Below the pieces are notes generated by a model, which was not told the DNA's origin, did not search any database, and saw only the letters and a program-made list of their open reading frames with translations. A DNA stretch of 64,000 nucleotides from Cellvibrio zantedeschiae (GTDB lineage Bacteria; Pseudomonadota; Gammaproteobacteria; Pseudomonadales; Cellvibrionaceae): positions 1,612,001 through 1,676,000 of the forward strand of contig NZ_BMYZ01000001.1 in assembly GCF_014652535.1 (NCBI RefSeq). Reading direction: 5' to 3'. Shown in pieces: positions 40,333 through 50,599 of this stretch (position 1 is its first letter; each line of letters starts with the position of its first letter). The translations under genes and the position numbers were made by a program.

Positions 40333-43300
40333 ATGGTATCTATTAGCAATCCTCCCGTTTCATCCCGCTCTGGCAATAAACAAAGCTGGGGGCAGCTCCA
40401 CGGCAGCGCACAAGCACTCGCCATACTGAACGGCGCTTACGCGACAAATGGCTTTAGCTTGGTGATTACCGCTGACACTAGCAGTGCGCTACGCCTGGAA
40501 AGTGAGCTCGCGTTTTTTAACCAACGCGACGATTTTAATATTCTTCATCTGGCCGATTGGGAAACCCTGCCCTACGATACGATTTCACCCCATCAGGATA
40601 TTATTTCTGACCGCTTAAAAACGCTCTATCAATTACCTCAAACCAAACAAGGTATTTTAGTTGTCCCTGTGACATCTTTATTACAACGTTTGATGCCGTC
40701 CGATTATTTGATAGGCAACAGCTTGATGGTTGAGTGCGGTCAAAAAATAAATATAGATGCCGTGCGCCGCAATTTTGAAAAGGCTGGATATCACTGTGTA
40801 GATACAGTTTACGAACACGGTGAATATGCCGTGCGCGGTGCCTTGCTGGATATTTTCCCTATGGGAAGTGAACAGCCTTATCGTCTGGATTTGTTTGACG
40901 ACGAAATTGAAACACTGCGAACGTTTGATCCGGAGACCCAATTAACTGTCGAACAAGTTACAAGTATTCAATTACTACCTGCAAAAGAATTCCCGCTGGA
41001 TAAGTTTGGCATTAATCGCTTCAAGCAAAACTGGCTGGAAAAATTTGATGTAGACCATAAATCCTGCCCAATATTCCAGGATATTAGCGCAGGTATTTCG
41101 CCACCGGGAATCGAATATTATTTACCCTTATTTTTTGAAAGCTGCAGTACGCTGTTCGATTACCTTCCTGAAAGCACGCAAATTTATGGCTTGGGTGATA
41201 TTGAAAAAGCAGCAGAAAATTTTTGGCTTGAATTACTTCGTCGCTACGAAAGCCGCCGCGTTGATCCGCAACGCCCCATTTTGCCGCCGAAAGAAATATA
41301 TATCGCCATTGACGAATTGTTCAGTCATCTGAAAGATTATTGTCGCACCTTCATTACTGCAGATGTTTTAGAAGAAAAAATTGGCCAGACCAATTTTTCG
41401 ACGCAAATACCGCCCAGCTTGCCGATTCGTTCCCAGTCAGAAAATCCCCTGGCAGCAATCCAGGCTTTTTTGATGGAGTATGAAGGGCGTGTACTTTTTT
41501 GTGCGGATTCTGCGGGTCGCCGGGAAAGTTTATTGGAGCTTTTAAATCGTATCCGTGTAGCACCTGCGATTTTGGATGGCTGGCCAAATTTTGTTAATGG
41601 CAATGAAAAAATAGCCATCACTACCGCGCCGCTTGAACAAGGTTTGGTGTTGGCTGACCCCGCCATTGCGTTAATTACCGAAACTCAATTGTTTGGCGAG
41701 CGCGTTCAGCAAACTCGCCGCCGCAAGCAAAGCCAGGACAATTCTGAATTAATTGTTAAAAACCTGACTGAATTAAAAATTGGTTCGCCCGTGGTGCATA
41801 TTGATCATGGTGTTGGTCGCTATCGTGGTTTGGAAACTATCACTATTGATGACCAGACCAACGAGTTTTTAACGCTCGAATATGCCGATGAAACCAAACT
41901 CTATGTTCCCGTAACCAACCTGCATTTGATCAGCCGTTACAGCGGCACTGATGAAGAGCTAGCGCCGCTGCACAAACTGGGCAGCGAAACCTGGCAAAAA
42001 GCAAAACGCAAAGCGGCAGAGCAAATTCGCGATACTGCTGCAGAATTATTAGAAGTTTATGCTCGTCGCGCTGCACGCAAAGGTTTTGCATTTGCAGATC
42101 CGAAAGAAGCTTATTTGAATTTTGCATCCAGCTTCCCATTTGAAGAAACACCAGATCAGCAACGCGCCATTGAAGCAGTAATTGCCGATATGCTTTCGCC
42201 AAAACCTATGGATCGTTTAGTGTGCGGCGATGTAGGCTTTGGTAAAACAGAAGTCGCTATGCGTGCTGCATTCGTAGCAAGCCACGGCGGCAAGCAGGTT
42301 GCGATTCTTGCGCCAACAACACTACTCGCACAACAACACTACGAATCATTAAAAGATCGCTTTGCCGATTGGCCAATTACTATTGAAGTGCTCTCTCGTT
42401 TTAGAACCGCGAAAGAAGTGAATGAAGTTAAACCGCGCATTGCTGAAGGCAAAATTGATATTATTGTGGGCACCCATGCGTTACTGTCGCCAGATATTAA
42501 ATACAAAAATCTTGGCTTGTTAATTATCGATGAGGAACATCGTTTTGGGGTTCGACAAAAAGAACAACTCAAAGCTTTGCGCGCTGAAATTGATATTTTG
42601 ACCTTAACTGCCACACCGATTCCGCGTACGTTAAATATGTCCATGTCAGGCATTCGCGATTTGTCTATTATTGCAACGCCACCTGCACGCCGTTTGTCTG
42701 TTAAAACCTTTGTACGTACACACGACGATAACATTATTAAAGAAGCGATTCTGCGTGAAATTTTGCGCGGTGGCCAAGTGTATTATTTACACAACGAAGT
42801 CAGCACTATTGAAAAAACAGCGCGCGATTTACAAGAGCTTGTTCCTGAAGCGCGAATTGTGGTGGGCCATGGCCAAATGCGCGAGCGCGACCTTGAACGC
42901 GTGATGTCGGATTTTTACCACAAGCGTTTTAATGTGATGGTGTGTACCACTATCATCGAAACCGGTATCGATATTCCCAATGCCAATACTATTGTTATTC
43001 ATCGCGCTGACAAATTTGGTTTAGCACAATTGCACCAACTCCGCGGTCGCGTAGGACGTTCACATCATCAAGCCTACGCTTATTTATTGACACCGGATAA
43101 ACGCTCAATGACAGGCGATGCGGTAAAGCGTTTGGAAGCCATTTCTGCAGCAGAAGATTTAGGTGCTGGCTTTACCTTAGCCACTTACGATATGGAAATT
43201 CGCGGCACAGGTGAATTATTAGGTGATGAACAAAGCGGGCAAATTCAAACCATCGGCTTTTCACTTTATATGGAAATGCTTGATCGTGCGGTTAAAGCTA

Positions 43301-43782
43301 TTCGCAAAGGAAAAATTCCTGATCCGGCTAATGAATTTGATGGTATGGTGGACGTAAACTTACGCATCCCAGCCTTAATTCCGTCTGATTATTTACCTGA
43401 TGTTCAATCGCGTTTGATTATGTATAAGCGCCTCGCTAATGCCGAAACAGACGAAGCCCTGCGTGAATTACAAGTGGAAATGATTGACCGCTTTGGCTTA
43501 TTGCCAGAACAAACTAAAAATTTGGTACGCGTCACACAAATAAAATTAAAAGCGCAGACAATTGGTATTACTAAACTGGAAGCCAGTGCTCGCTCCGGTG
43601 TTATTGAATTTACCAGTGACACAAAAGTTGAGCCGCTTACCATTGTTAAAATGGTTCAAGCAGCACCTCATGCTTATAAGTTGGAAGGTGCAAATAAACT
43701 TAAATTTACTTTGCCCATGGAAACCACAGAGCAACGCTTGCAACAAGTCACCGGCTTACTTGATAAGTTAATGCCGCAATAA
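40333..43782 (+). CDS. mfd: Transcription-repair coupling factor
   Basis: A 1149-residue DNA translocase that removes stalled RNA polymerase and recruits UvrA. The UvrB-like N-terminal region, the RNA-polymerase-interacting domain (VHIDHGVGRYRGLE near 490), the RecG-like helicase core (Walker A GDVGFGKTE near 635; LIIDEEHRFGV for Walker B) and motif VI HQLRGRVGRS are all present and intact. The length equals that of Escherichia Mfd. It is followed 22 bases later by csiV. Confidence 0.97.
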   Translation: MVSISNPPVSSRSGNKQSWGQLHGSAQALAILNGAYATNGFSLVITADTSSALRLESELAFFNQRDDFNILHLADWETLPYDTISPHQDIISDRLKTLYQLPQTKQGILVVPVTSLLQRLMPSDYLIGNSLMVECGQKINIDAVRRNFEKAGYHCVDTVYEHGEYAVRGALLDIFPMGSEQPYRLDLFDDEIETLRTFDPETQLTVEQVTSIQLLPAKEFPLDKFGINRFKQNWLEKFDVDHKSCPIFQDISAGISPPGIEYYLPLFFESCSTLFDYLPESTQIYGLGDIEKAAENFWLELLRRYESRRVDPQRPILPPKEIYIAIDELFSHLKDYCRTFITADVLEEKIGQTNFSTQIPPSLPIRSQSENPLAAIQAFLMEYEGRVLFCADSAGRRESLLELLNRIRVAPAILDGWPNFVNGNEKIAITTAPLEQGLVLADPAIALITETQLFGERVQQTRRRKQSQDNSELIVKNLTELKIGSPVVHIDHGVGRYRGLETITIDDQTNEFLTLEYADETKLYVPVTNLHLISRYSGTDEELAPLHKLGSETWQKAKRKAAEQIRDTAAELLEVYARRAARKGFAFADPKEAYLNFASSFPFEETPDQQRAIEAVIADMLSPKPMDRLVCGDVGFGKTEVAMRAAFVASHGGKQVAILAPTTLLAQQHYESLKDRFADWPITIEVLSRFRTAKEVNEVKPRIAEGKIDIIVGTHALLSPDIKYKNLGLLIIDEEHRFGVRQKEQLKALRAEIDILTLTATPIPRTLNMSMSGIRDLSIIATPPARRLSVKTFVRTHDDNIIKEAILREILRGGQVYYLHNEVSTIEKTARDLQELVPEARIVVGHGQMRERDLERVMSDFYHKRFNVMVCTTIIETGIDIPNANTIVIHRADKFGLAQLHQLRGRVGRSHHQAYAYLLTPDKRSMTGDAVKRLEAISAAEDLGAGFTLATYDMEIRGTGELLGDEQSGQIQTIGFSLYMEMLDRAVKAIRKGKIPDPANEFDGMVDVNLRIPALIPSDYLPDVQSRLIMYKRLANAETDEALRELQVEMIDRFGLLPEQTKNLVRVTQIKLKAQTIGITKLEASARSGVIEFTSDTKVEPLTIVKMVQAAPHAYKLEGANKLKFTLPMETTEQRLQQVTGLLDKLMPQ

Positions 43783-43804
43783 TGATAAGCTTGAGAAAAT
43801 ATCT

Positions 43805-44515
43805 ATGCTGACAAAAAAATATTCAACGCTTGTGCTATTAAAAATCGGTTTAATGTTGCTGCTTGGCAACCTCAACGCGCATGCTCAAACTGCAACAGAA
43901 GGTCTGCAAACCCACGAACGCATGTATCAGGTAGAGCTTATTGTTTTTGCGCGCGCCGAAACCAATCCGCAAGAACATTGGCCAACAGATGTTAAATTGA
44001 GTTATCCGGAAAATTTAGTCAGCTTGAAAAATGAAAGCAATCCGGATGGATTTTCGTTATTGCCTTCCGCCGAGCGATCATTAAATTCACAAGCGGCAAC
44101 TTTAGCGAGAAGTGGCACCTATACCCTGCTTTACCATCAAGCCTGGCGTCAAATGATTTATGCTCGTAAAACCAATATTTTTATTAGTGGCGGTAAAACC
44201 TTCGGTGGACATCAAGAGTTGGAAGGCAGCATTGCACTGAGCGTTGGCCAGTTTTTAAAAATCCAAACGAATTTATGGCTGTCGCAATTTGTACCCGCTG
44301 GTACAAACTTGACCGACACTTGGCCGGAATTGCCTTCCCTGCCCTTTACTGACACGGCTCAATCGGATAAAAATCAGGATTATTTGATCAAACGCATAGT
44401 GAAAGTGAGCCAGGATCGTAGTATGCGCAGTAACGAAGTTCACTATATAGATCATCCACTGCTGGGTATTATTGTTAAAATTATCCCCTACGAACCTGAC
44501 AGCAAAACGAATTAA
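43805..44515 (+). CDS. csiV: CsiV-family protein
   Basis: A 236-residue exported protein. The signal peptide probably ends at NAHAQ near residue 28. The YQVELIVFARAE opening of the mature part is the family signature of CsiV, first described in Shewanella as an essential peptidoglycan-binding factor. The biochemical role is unsettled. Its position directly after mfd is conserved in other gammaproteobacteria. No lipobox is seen. Confidence 0.78.
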   Translation: MLTKKYSTLVLLKIGLMLLLGNLNAHAQTATEGLQTHERMYQVELIVFARAETNPQEHWPTDVKLSYPENLVSLKNESNPDGFSLLPSAERSLNSQAATLARSGTYTLLYHQAWRQMIYARKTNIFISGGKTFGGHQELEGSIALSVGQFLKIQTNLWLSQFVPAGTNLTDTWPELPSLPFTDTAQSDKNQDYLIKRIVKVSQDRSMRSNEVHYIDHPLLGIIVKIIPYEPDSKTN

Positions 44516-44578
44516 TAGCAAAACAACTTATCCAATAGCCATATTGTGTTGAATGCAGCATACCCAAGGAGTTATTCA

Positions 44579-46219
44579 ATGAGTACTAGTCCATACGCGG
44601 GAAAATTATTACCGAAAGAAATGTTGGTGGATGTCACCTTGCTGACCGCTGCTTATTACGATAAAAAGCCAGATCCTGGCATTGCGGAACAACGTGTAAG
44701 TTTTGGAACCTCTGGCCATCGCGGCTCATCGTTCAAAACCAGCTTCAATGAAAATCACGTATTGGCCATCACCCAGGCAATTTGTGATTACCGTGCTCAA
44801 GCCGGCATTACTGGTCCACTTTATGTTGGGATTGATACGCACGCATTATCAGAACCTGCGCAGATTAGTGCAGTTGAAGTTTTTGCAGCAAACGGCGTTG
44901 ATATTTTCTTAGCCAGCGGCGGAGAGTTCACACCAACCCCGGCTATTTCACATGCAATTCTTACATACAACAAAGGCCGTACCACTGGTTTGGCAGATGG
45001 AGTAGTTATTACACCGTCGCACAATCCACCTGATAATGGTGGGTACAAATATAATCCCACCAACGGCGGCCCGGCCGATTCAGATGTCACCAACTGGATG
45101 CAAGCACGCGCTAATGAATTGTTGGAAAATAATTTACGCGATGTAAAACGCATGGAATATCGCGTTGCTATCAAAGCGCCGAGTACTCACTATCATGATT
45201 ACGTTAGCCACTACGTTAGGGATTTAATTAATGTGGTGGACATGAGTGCGATTCGCGACGCAGGTGTTCGCTTGGGCGTAGATCCCTTAGGCGGCGCAGG
45301 TTTGCGTTACTGGAGTGCAATTGCCGATTTTTACAAAATTGATTTGCATTTAATTAATCAAATTATTGATCCCACATTTGAATTTATGACGGCAGATTGG
45401 GACGGAAAAATTCGCATGGATCCATCGTCTTCTTACACCATGCAAGGCCTGCTCGCTAAACGTAATGATTATCAAGTTGCCTTCGCGTGCGATGCTGACC
45501 ACGACCGTCACGGGATTGTAACGCCCAGCGTAGGACTCTTACCGCCCAATCATTATCTGTCAGTAGCAATTCAATATTTATTTTCAAATCGTCCTCAATG
45601 GAGCGCCACTACCGCGATTGGTAAAACGGCTGTAAGCAGCTCGATGATTGATCGTGTTGCAGAAAAATTAGGTCGTCGCTTGCACGAAGTGCCAGTTGGT
45701 TTTAAATGGTTTGCCCCCGGCTTATTTGACGGCTCACTAGGCTTTGGTGGTGAAGAAAGTGCTGGCGCATCTTTCTTGCGTGTTGATGGCCGCGTGTGGA
45801 CGACCGATAAAGATGGTTTGATTCCTGCGTTATTGGCGGGTGAAATTGTTGCAAAAACCGGTCGTGACCCAGGTGAACATTACAAAGCCCTTGCAGATGA
45901 ATTTGGTTACGCAGCAGAGAGCCGCGTAGAAGCTCCAGCAAACACCGCTCAGAAAAAAGCGCTGTCAAAACTGTCCCCAGATCAAATCACTTCAACAGAA
46001 TTGGCGGGCGAAAAAATCGAAAGTATTATTACCAATGCGCCAGGAAATAATGCTGCCATTGGTGGGATTAAAGTGTCCAGCAAGAGCGGTTGGTTTGCGG
46101 CGCGTCCGTCTGGCACTGAAGATATTTACAAAATTTACGCCGAAAGCTTTAAAGGAAAAGAGCATTTACAGCAATTAATTGCAGAAGCGCAATTAATTGT
46201 GGATAAAGCCATAAGCTAA
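44579..46219 (+). CDS. pgm: Phosphoglucomutase (alpha-D-glucose-specific)
   Basis: A 546-residue enzyme that interconverts glucose 1-phosphate and glucose 6-phosphate, joining glycogen and sugar-nucleotide synthesis to glycolysis. The phosphorylated serine is Ser147 in TPSHNPPDNGG. The metal-binding loop is CDADHDRHG, the sugar loop FGGEESAGASF, and the C-terminal phosphate-binding loop is RPSGTEDIYKIY. AAGGAG eight bases before the ATG at 44579 fixes the start; an upstream ATG-like extension to 44546 is unsupported. Confidence 0.96.
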   Translation: MSTSPYAGKLLPKEMLVDVTLLTAAYYDKKPDPGIAEQRVSFGTSGHRGSSFKTSFNENHVLAITQAICDYRAQAGITGPLYVGIDTHALSEPAQISAVEVFAANGVDIFLASGGEFTPTPAISHAILTYNKGRTTGLADGVVITPSHNPPDNGGYKYNPTNGGPADSDVTNWMQARANELLENNLRDVKRMEYRVAIKAPSTHYHDYVSHYVRDLINVVDMSAIRDAGVRLGVDPLGGAGLRYWSAIADFYKIDLHLINQIIDPTFEFMTADWDGKIRMDPSSSYTMQGLLAKRNDYQVAFACDADHDRHGIVTPSVGLLPPNHYLSVAIQYLFSNRPQWSATTAIGKTAVSSSMIDRVAEKLGRRLHEVPVGFKWFAPGLFDGSLGFGGEESAGASFLRVDGRVWTTDKDGLIPALLAGEIVAKTGRDPGEHYKALADEFGYAAESRVEAPANTAQKKALSKLSPDQITSTELAGEKIESIITNAPGNNAAIGGIKVSSKSGWFAARPSGTEDIYKIYAESFKGKEHLQQLIAEAQLIVDKAIS

Positions 46220-46221
46220 AT

Positions 46222-46252
46222 AAAAAAGCCGCTGTTTACAGCGGCTTTTTTA
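46222..46252. terminator. Bidirectional intrinsic terminator
   Basis: An A-run followed by GCCGCTG, a TTTA loop, CAGCGGC and a T-run. It lies between the convergent pgm and nitrilase-family genes. Confidence 0.9.
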
Positions 46253-46254
46253 TT

Positions 46255-47025
46255 TCACACTTTAATTTCAAAAGTATCAGCATCCATATAGGCAGGAAAA
46301 TTTGTACGATGCTCTTTTAGCTTATCTGCGAATAGCTCCACGACAAATGCACCAGGCTCTTGTGATGTGAACACCACCTCTCCCAATGAACTGTATACAC
46401 TGGAATCGCCAGAATAGTGTTGATGTTTTTCATCCATTCCAACACGATTGACACCTGCAACATAACTTAGGTTTTCTATAGCACGTGCTTGCAGCAAACG
46501 ATTCCAATGTAGCGAGCGCGCACTCGGCCAGTTGGCAACGTAAATAGCTAAATCATAATCGTTGCAATTGCGGCTCCACACCGGGAAACGCAAGTCATAA
46601 CAAATAAGCGGCAGAATTCTCCAGCCGTTTAACTCGACCAACACGCGCTCATTTCCACAAGCATAGCGTTCATGCTCGCCAGCCATACGAAATAAATGCC
46701 GTTTGTCATATTGCACGTAACTTCCGTCCGGACGCATCCAAACGAGGCGATTAAAATGCGTATCGTCGACTTTAACCACCAAACTGCCTGTAACAACCGC
46801 ATTCAATCGTTTAGCCTGATCGGCCATCCATTGATAAGCCGTTCCATCTACACGTTCGGCATAATTGCGCGCATTGCTACAAAAACCCGTAGTAAAAACT
46901 TCAGGGAGAATAATGAGGTCAACATCCTCCAGATTGCTTATTGCTTTCGCAAAGGTATCAAGATTAAGTTGAGGATTATTCGGAACAATTTCTTGTTGAA
47001 TAAGAGCAAGTTTAAGGTTTTGCAT
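46255..47025 (-). CDS. Nitrilase-superfamily amidase, YafV/omega-amidase type
   Basis: A 256-residue cytoplasmic hydrolase. The catalytic triad Glu42 (LPEVFTTGF), Lys108 (YDKRHLF) and Cys142 (LICYDLRFP) is complete. The sequence is close in length and motifs to YafV/NIT2 omega-amidases, which hydrolyse alpha-ketoglutaramate and alpha-ketosuccinamate in glutamine and methionine salvage. The assignment is by motif, so the substrate is inferred. The gene starts 30 bases after a spacer from the MFS gene and ends at the shared terminator. Confidence 0.85.
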   Translation of the reverse strand: MQNLKLALIQQEIVPNNPQLNLDTFAKAISNLEDVDLIILPEVFTTGFCSNARNYAERVDGTAYQWMADQAKRLNAVVTGSLVVKVDDTHFNRLVWMRPDGSYVQYDKRHLFRMAGEHERYACGNERVLVELNGWRILPLICYDLRFPVWSRNCNDYDLAIYVANWPSARSLHWNRLLQARAIENLSYVAGVNRVGMDEKHQHYSGDSSVYSSLGEVVFTSQEPGAFVVELFADKLKEHRTNFPAYMDADTFEIKV

Positions 47026-47077
47026 AATGATAAGCCTGTAAAAATCTGACAGAACTTTAAATGCTATATAGGTTGAA

Positions 47078-48253
47078 TTAGGTTGTTTGTGGCTTATTTA
47101 AATGTAGCCCAAAATAACTGATAACAAAAGCACTGAGCGAAGAAAGGCTGGCCACCAAAAAAGTAAGACTTGCGCTGTGGTCCCATAATAAACCACCAAT
47201 TAAAGCGCCCACGGCACCACCTGCCCCAAAGCCAAGCGAACTGTAAAGCGCCTGCCCTTGACCTTGATGTGCACCTTTAAAATGGCTACGAACAATTTCG
47301 ATAGACGCTGCGTGCGCAACACCAAAACTCACCGCATGTAATAACTGTGCAAATAACAACACCCACAGCCACTCAGCACAGTAACCAATGAGATACCAAC
47401 GACATGCTGTTATGAAAAATGTAATCAGTAAAAGATTACGCACATTAAATCGATGCATAATTTTAGGCATAACTAAAAAGATCGCTACCTCTGCCAACAC
47501 ACCTAAAGCCCACAAAAGCCCGGTGGAAGTACTCGAATAACCATAGCCCTCTTGTAGATACAAACTATAAAAAGTGTAATAAGGGCCATGACTTAATTGC
47601 AGTAAAAAACTCGCAAATAAAAAGCAAATCATTGCAGGCTGTTTTACCAAATTCAAAAAACCATTGGTAGATTCAAACGTTTTGGTTACTGGAACCGCTT
47701 TTAACGATAAGCTTGATAGAAAAATCAATAATAGAAAACTTAAAATGGCAAGAGGTAAAAATCGAATAGGTAAGAAATCAAACAACAAGCCCAACCCCAC
47801 AACCGCCGCGATAAAACCAACAGATCCCCATAAACGTATTTGACCATAGCGCTGATATTGATTGCCGAGATATGACAAGGTAATGACTTCAAATTGCGGT
47901 AAAACCGCGTGCCAGAAAAAGGTGTAACAACTAATTACCAAAACCAGCCAGGCGTAATGATTGCTAATTAAAACACCCGCAAAAAATACGCAGGCAATAG
48001 CGCTTCCCTGACGAATAATTTGCAACCTACGCTGAGTTTTATCTGCGAGCCAACCCCAAAAATTCGGGGCGATGATGCGAGTCCCCAAAATAATAGCGGT
48101 TATAAAACCTACATCTTGTGAGCTATAACCGAGGGATTTTAAATAAACGCCCCAATAAGGCGTTAATGAACCCACCACAGCAAAATAGAAAAAATAAAAA
48201 CTGGAGAGACGCCAATACGGAAGCTGTTGTGAGACGTCAGGAGTATTGGGCAT
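47078..48253 (-). CDS. MFS transporter, HcaT/3-phenylpropionate family
   Basis: A 391-residue, twelve-helix transporter. The N-terminal YWRLSSFYFFYFAVVGSLTPYWGVYLKS pattern, interrupted by a GWLADKTQRR loop 2 motif, is typical of the HcaT/NhoS-like branch of the major facilitator superfamily. The natural substrate cannot be read from the sequence. The start at 48253 lacks a strong Shine-Dalgarno; the longer frame to 48310 would add an unusual cytoplasmic extension. It follows aroC at 87 bases and may share its transcript. Confidence 0.78.
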   Translation of the reverse strand: MPNTPDVSQQLPYWRLSSFYFFYFAVVGSLTPYWGVYLKSLGYSSQDVGFITAIILGTRIIAPNFWGWLADKTQRRLQIIRQGSAIACVFFAGVLISNHYAWLVLVISCYTFFWHAVLPQFEVITLSYLGNQYQRYGQIRLWGSVGFIAAVVGLGLLFDFLPIRFLPLAILSFLLLIFLSSLSLKAVPVTKTFESTNGFLNLVKQPAMICFLFASFLLQLSHGPYYTFYSLYLQEGYGYSSTSTGLLWALGVLAEVAIFLVMPKIMHRFNVRNLLLITFFITACRWYLIGYCAEWLWVLLFAQLLHAVSFGVAHAASIEIVRSHFKGAHQGQGQALYSSLGFGAGGAVGALIGGLLWDHSASLTFLVASLSSLSAFVISYFGLHLNKPQTT

Positions 48254-48340
48254 AGTGAGCTTGAAATTGAAATATCTGTAACAAATTACAGACTTGTTGG
48301 AGGCCGCCATCTGCTTTCGAATGACGGCATATATCTGCTG

Positions 48341-49444
48341 CTACTTTTTTACGCTTGCGGGAATTACAGGAACGGAATGCTTTACTGCACCATTCTGGCC
48401 ACGATGACGCAACATATGATCCATCAATACTAAAGCTAGCATTGCTTCTGCAATAGGTGTTGCACGAATACCAACACAAGGATCGTGGCGACCTTTAGTA
48501 ATTACCTCAACAGGATCGCCGTGCACATCAACACTTCGGCCGGGAATATGCAAACTCGACGTTGGTTTTAACGCAATATTGGCAATAATATCCTGGCCGG
48601 AAGAAATACCGCCCAAAATACCGCCTGCATTGTTAGATAAAAAACCTTCCGGTGTTATTTCGTCGCGATGTTGGCTACCGCGCTGATCAACCACACCAAA
48701 ACCTTCACCAATCTCTACACCTTTAACCGCATTAATACTCATTAATGCATGTGCAATTTCTGCATCCAAACGATCAAAAATAGGTTCGCCTAAGCCCGGC
48801 GGAACATTGGTTGCAACTACGGTGATCTTCGCGCCAATGGAATCGCCTTCTTTATTGAGCGCTTGCATAAAAGCTTCCATTTCTGGAACTTTGCTTGCAT
48901 CGGGGCAGAAGAAAGGATTTTGTTCAACCTGGTCCCAATCGACTGATTCGATTTTGATAGGCCCGAGTTGTGATAAATAACCGCGAACTTCAATTCCGTA
49001 AAAATCTTTTAAATATTTTTTCGCGATAGCGCCAGCGGCAACACGCACAGCAGTTTCACGCGCTGATGAGCGACCACCACCGCGATAATCGCGCACACCG
49101 TATTTTTGCATGTAGGTGTAATCCGCATGCGCCGGGCGGAATTGATCTTTAATATTGGAATAGTCTTTGGAGCGTTGATCAGTGTTTTCGATCATTAAAC
49201 CAATTGGGGTACCGGTTGTTTTGCCTTCAAATACACCAGATAAAATTTTCACCAAATCATCTTCACGACGTTGAGTGGTATAACGTGAGGTACCGGGTTT
49301 GCGACGATCCAAATCAATCTGCAAATCTTCTTCTGTCAACGACAAACCGGGTGGGCAGCCATCAACAATAGCGCCGAGAGCAAGACCGTGGCTTTCGCCA
49401 AATGTAGTTACTGTAAATAATTTACCGTAGGTGTTACCAGACAT
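48341..49444 (-). CDS. aroC: Chorismate synthase
   Basis: A 367-residue FMN-dependent enzyme that makes chorismate, the last common step of the shikimate pathway. [18 protein letters not shown] at the N-terminus, [12 protein letters not shown] near 124-135 and [13 protein letters not shown] are family signatures. The start at 49444 is supported by a GGA-type site eight bases upstream; the frame extends to 49489 without support. Chorismate from this enzyme feeds pabB at 14680. Confidence 0.96.
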   Translation of the reverse strand: MSGNTYGKLFTVTTFGESHGLALGAIVDGCPPGLSLTEEDLQIDLDRRKPGTSRYTTQRREDDLVKILSGVFEGKTTGTPIGLMIENTDQRSKDYSNIKDQFRPAHADYTYMQKYGVRDYRGGGRSSARETAVRVAAGAIAKKYLKDFYGIEVRGYLSQLGPIKIESVDWDQVEQNPFFCPDASKVPEMEAFMQALNKEGDSIGAKITVVATNVPPGLGEPIFDRLDAEIAHALMSINAVKGVEIGEGFGVVDQRGSQHRDEITPEGFLSNNAGGILGGISSGQDIIANIALKPTSSLHIPGRSVDVHGDPVEVITKGRHDPCVGIRATPIAEAMLALVLMDHMLRHRGQNGAVKHSVPVIPASVKK

Positions 49445-49607
49445 GTTTATTCCAACCCGGATGAAGGCTTTTGCAAAAATTAGAAGCAATTATACGTGAA
49501 CTAAACATACTTTTACACGCGCATGCGTAGGGCTCGGTCCCGTTCCGTGCTATAAATCCTGATGAATAAAAATCAGACAATCGGCCTGGCCCGATTAAGG
49601 AGCTAAT

Positions 49608-50594
49608 ATGATGACGAAAAAACATACAGCGGCACTGATATTAATCGCAGCGATGAGCTGTTTAGCCTGGGCAGACGATGCCCAAAAACCGCGCCAACCG
49701 GGTGAATACCCACACACTGCCGATTCTCTTGAGCAGCCCAATGTTCCCAGTGGCAAGCTGGAAGGCCCCTTTGAATTTCACAGCAAAGTTTTTGCAGGCA
49801 CTGTAAGGCAATACTGGATTTACCTGCCCGCAAATTACAAACCTAAAGCGAAAACGAAGCCGAGCCTCTTGGTGTTTCAGGACGGCCAACGCGCCACTAA
49901 TCCTAAAGGCTCACTACGAGTACCTGAAGTGCTTGATAATTTGATTCACCAGAAGGCGATTCCGCAAACCATTGGCGTGTTTATTACGCCCGGCAACACT
50001 AGCGAGCATTACCCCGATAATTTGGGCATGTCCAACCCCAATCACCGCGCGCCTGAATACGATGCCTTGAGCGACGATTACTCGCGGTTTTTGATTGATG
50101 AGCTTCTGCCAGAAATCGCAAAAAAATATCCATACAACCCTAGCCCTGAAGAACACCTTATTGGCGGTACCAGTAGCGGTGCGATTTGTGCATTTACAGT
50201 GGCTTGGCACAGGCCTGATGTTTTCCGCAAAGTGATCAGTATTATCGGCAGCTATACATCTATAGGTTATGTGCCCGCAACTGCTGACAAACCTTTGGTT
50301 GCTGGTGGAGATATTTATCCCGGAATGATTCGTAAATCACCTATTCGTCCTATGCGAATTTTCTTACAAGATGGCAGCAATGATCTCGATAACGAACATG
50401 GCAACTGGTTTTTAGCCAACCAACAAATGTTGTTGTCTTTGCAGTGGGCAAACGCGAATGCGGATAAAACCGGTGATAAAGGCCCTCGTTACGATATCAA
50501 TCATGTATGGGGCGACGGTGCACATTCTGATCAGCACGGCGGTAGTTTGTTGCCAGATATTTTGCGCTGGATGTGGCGAGATAAAACCAAATGA
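49608..50594 (+). CDS. Secreted CE1-like esterase (enterochelin-esterase family fold)
   Basis: A 328-residue exported hydrolase. The signal peptide probably ends after LAWA near residue 22. The FQDGQRATNP segment, a nucleophile elbow GGTSSG (near residues 186-191), a late acidic residue and a C-terminal GAHSDQHGG histidine fit the alpha/beta-hydrolase fold shared by enterochelin esterase and CE1 carbohydrate esterases. Acetyl-xylan or feruloyl esterase activity would suit a polysaccharide degrader but is not proven. AAGGAG precedes the ATG. Its stop lies 5 bases before the end of the convergent pseudogene. Confidence 0.8.
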   Translation: MMTKKHTAALILIAAMSCLAWADDAQKPRQPGEYPHTADSLEQPNVPSGKLEGPFEFHSKVFAGTVRQYWIYLPANYKPKAKTKPSLLVFQDGQRATNPKGSLRVPEVLDNLIHQKAIPQTIGVFITPGNTSEHYPDNLGMSNPNHRAPEYDALSDDYSRFLIDELLPEIAKKYPYNPSPEEHLIGGTSSGAICAFTVAWHRPDVFRKVISIIGSYTSIGYVPATADKPLVAGGDIYPGMIRKSPIRPMRIFLQDGSNDLDNEHGNWFLANQQMLLSLQWANANADKTGDKGPRYDINHVWGDGAHSDQHGGSLLPDILRWMWRDKTK

Positions 50595-50599
50595 TTTGA